Assembly: GCA_946491915.1 (NCBI GenBank)
Contig: CAMLYR010000036.1
Coordinates: forward strand, 1-14,166
Direction of reading: 5' to 3'
Source: an uncultured Clostridium sp.
Lineage (GTDB): Bacteria > Bacillota_A > Clostridia > TANB77 > CAG-508
DNA length: 14,166 nt
The notes beneath the pieces were generated by a model, which was given only the letters and a program-made list of their open reading frames with translations, did not search any database and was not told the DNA's origin. Positions 13,461-14,166 of this stretch are shown in pieces. The number at the start of each line of letters is the position of its first letter. The stretch's first letter is position 1. Position numbers and translations under genes: made by a program.

Positions 13461-14166
13461 ATGGAATTTGAAAAATCAAAACTAATAGAATTAAAAGAAA
13501 AGTTTGATTCTATTATTAACACAGAAGAAAAGGACAAAATAGAATTTTGGTATGCAAGGGATTTGCAGATTCAATTAGGATACAAAAGGTGGGAAAATTT
13601 TATTGAAACAATAAAGAAAGCAATGAAATCTTGTGAAAACGCTGGAATAGAAGTCGATAATCATTTTCGTGAGGTCACGAAAATGATAAATTTAGCAAAA
13701 GGTGCCAAAAGACCGATACAAGATTACATGCTTACAAGATACGCTTGTTATTTAATAGCTCAAAATGGAGATTCTAAAAAAGAAGAAATTGCATTTGCAC
13801 AAACATATTTTGCTGTACAAACTAGAAAGCAAGAAATAATTGAAGACAGAATAAAACTAATTAATCGATTAGAAGCAAGAGAAAAACTAAAAGAATCTGA
13901 AAAACAGCTATCTAAAAATATTTATGAAAGAGGTGTAGATGATTTAGGTTTTGCAAGGATACGTTCAAAAGGTGATTCAGCATTATTTGGTGGATTAAAT
14001 ACAATGCAAATGAAAGCAAAATATAGAGTAAAAGAAAATAGACCTCTTGCAGATTTTTTACCAACTTTAACTATTGCAGCAAAAAATCTAGCCACAGAGA
14101 TGACGAATTACAATGTAACTGAAAAAGATATGTATGGAGAAGAAAGTATAACTGATGAGCATGTGG
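13461..14166 (+). CDS. dinD: DNA damage-inducible protein D (DinD), 5' part
   Basis: The window holds the first 235 codons; the 3' end lies beyond it. The protein starts MEFEKSKLIELKEKFDSI. The DinD/BRO-N-type region carries EFWYARDLQIQLGYKRWENF (28-47), corresponding to the WSARxLxxxLGY block of E. coli DinD. It continues with GIEVDNHFREV (62-72) and DYMLTRYACYLIAQNGDS (88-105), and then FAQTYFAVQTRKQE (112-125). In E. coli DinD is SOS-induced and has been reported to antagonise RecA filaments; whether that holds here is unknown. The later segment ALFGGLNTMQMKAKYRVKEN matches the conserved LFGGL block of the family. GAGGAAGTGA precedes the ATG. The LexA-like site and tandem promoters upstream support damage-inducible expression. 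Confidence 0.93.
   Translation, partial: MEFEKSKLIELKEKFDSIINTEEKDKIEFWYARDLQIQLGYKRWENFIETIKKAMKSCENAGIEVDNHFREVTKMINLAKGAKRPIQDYMLTRYACYLIAQNGDSKKEEIAFAQTYFAVQTRKQEIIEDRIKLINRLEAREKLKESEKQLSKNIYERGVDDLGFARIRSKGDSALFGGLNTMQMKAKYRVKENRPLADFLPTLTIAAKNLATEMTNYNVTEKDMYGEESITDEHV

Noticed and set aside
1..14166. CRISPR array, tandem repeats, toxin-antitoxin pair
   Set aside because: No regularly spaced repeats were found on reading both strands, and no pair of small overlapping genes with recognisable toxin or antitoxin motifs.

Overview
The window comes from an AT-rich Gram-positive genome, most likely a low-GC Bacillota and probably a Clostridia-type anaerobe. The reasons are very AT-rich codon choice, strong AGGAGG-type ribosome binding sites, promoters of the TTGACA-17-TATAAT and extended -10 (TATGnTAAAAT) kinds, compact hairpin plus U-tract terminators, and a close match to the Gram-positive LexA box. 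TGA is not read as Trp: Trp codons are TGG throughout. No tRNA, rRNA, CRISPR array or insertion sequence was seen.

Layout. (1) 1-1070: the 3' end of rpmE (ribosomal protein L31) with its terminator, then an unrecognised 222-residue gene on the minus strand with its own terminator and extended -10 promoter. (2) 1074-6029: a housekeeping operon of miaB (tRNA methylthiotransferase), an unrecognised helical protein with mTERF-like repeats, and mutS (mismatch recognition ATPase). A long nested hairpin closes it; mutL does not follow. (3) 6063-7704: a divergent pair, a formylglycine-generating-enzyme-like (C-type lectin fold) protein on the minus strand and an XRE-type regulator on the plus strand. 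They flank a perfect 10-bp palindrome and a consensus promoter, and the minus-strand gene looks richer in G+C than its neighbours. (4) 7718-9299: a 103-residue orphan gene with a long leader, then an NAD-synthase-family enzyme, each with its own promoter. (5) 9384-12956: a two-gene carbohydrate operon of a GH144-like protein (Pfam glycoamylase-like, PF10091) and a GH3 beta-glucosidase, overlapping by 11 nt. Neither has a signal peptide, so they probably complete breakdown of beta-1,2-glucan or its oligosaccharides inside the cell. (6) 12957-13271: a small-ORF transcription unit of about 300 nt. A 24-codon ORF with a strong RBS would become 33 codons if one T were restored, and a perfect terminator follows. 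(7) 13327-14166: dinD (DNA damage-inducible protein D), cut by the window end, with a LexA-box-like operator inside a near-consensus promoter.

The parts appear functionally separate: translation and tRNA modification, DNA repair (mutS, dinD), glucan catabolism, and an accessory regulator plus lectin-fold pair. The observations most worth following are the XRE/FGE-like divergent unit with its palindrome, the mTERF-like protein inside the miaB-mutS operon, the intracellular GH144-GH3 pair, the SOS-type dinD promoter, the apparently frameshifted small gene, and two intergenic hairpins of identical architecture that differ only by compensatory changes. I did not find convincing evidence of a wholly new multi-gene system.
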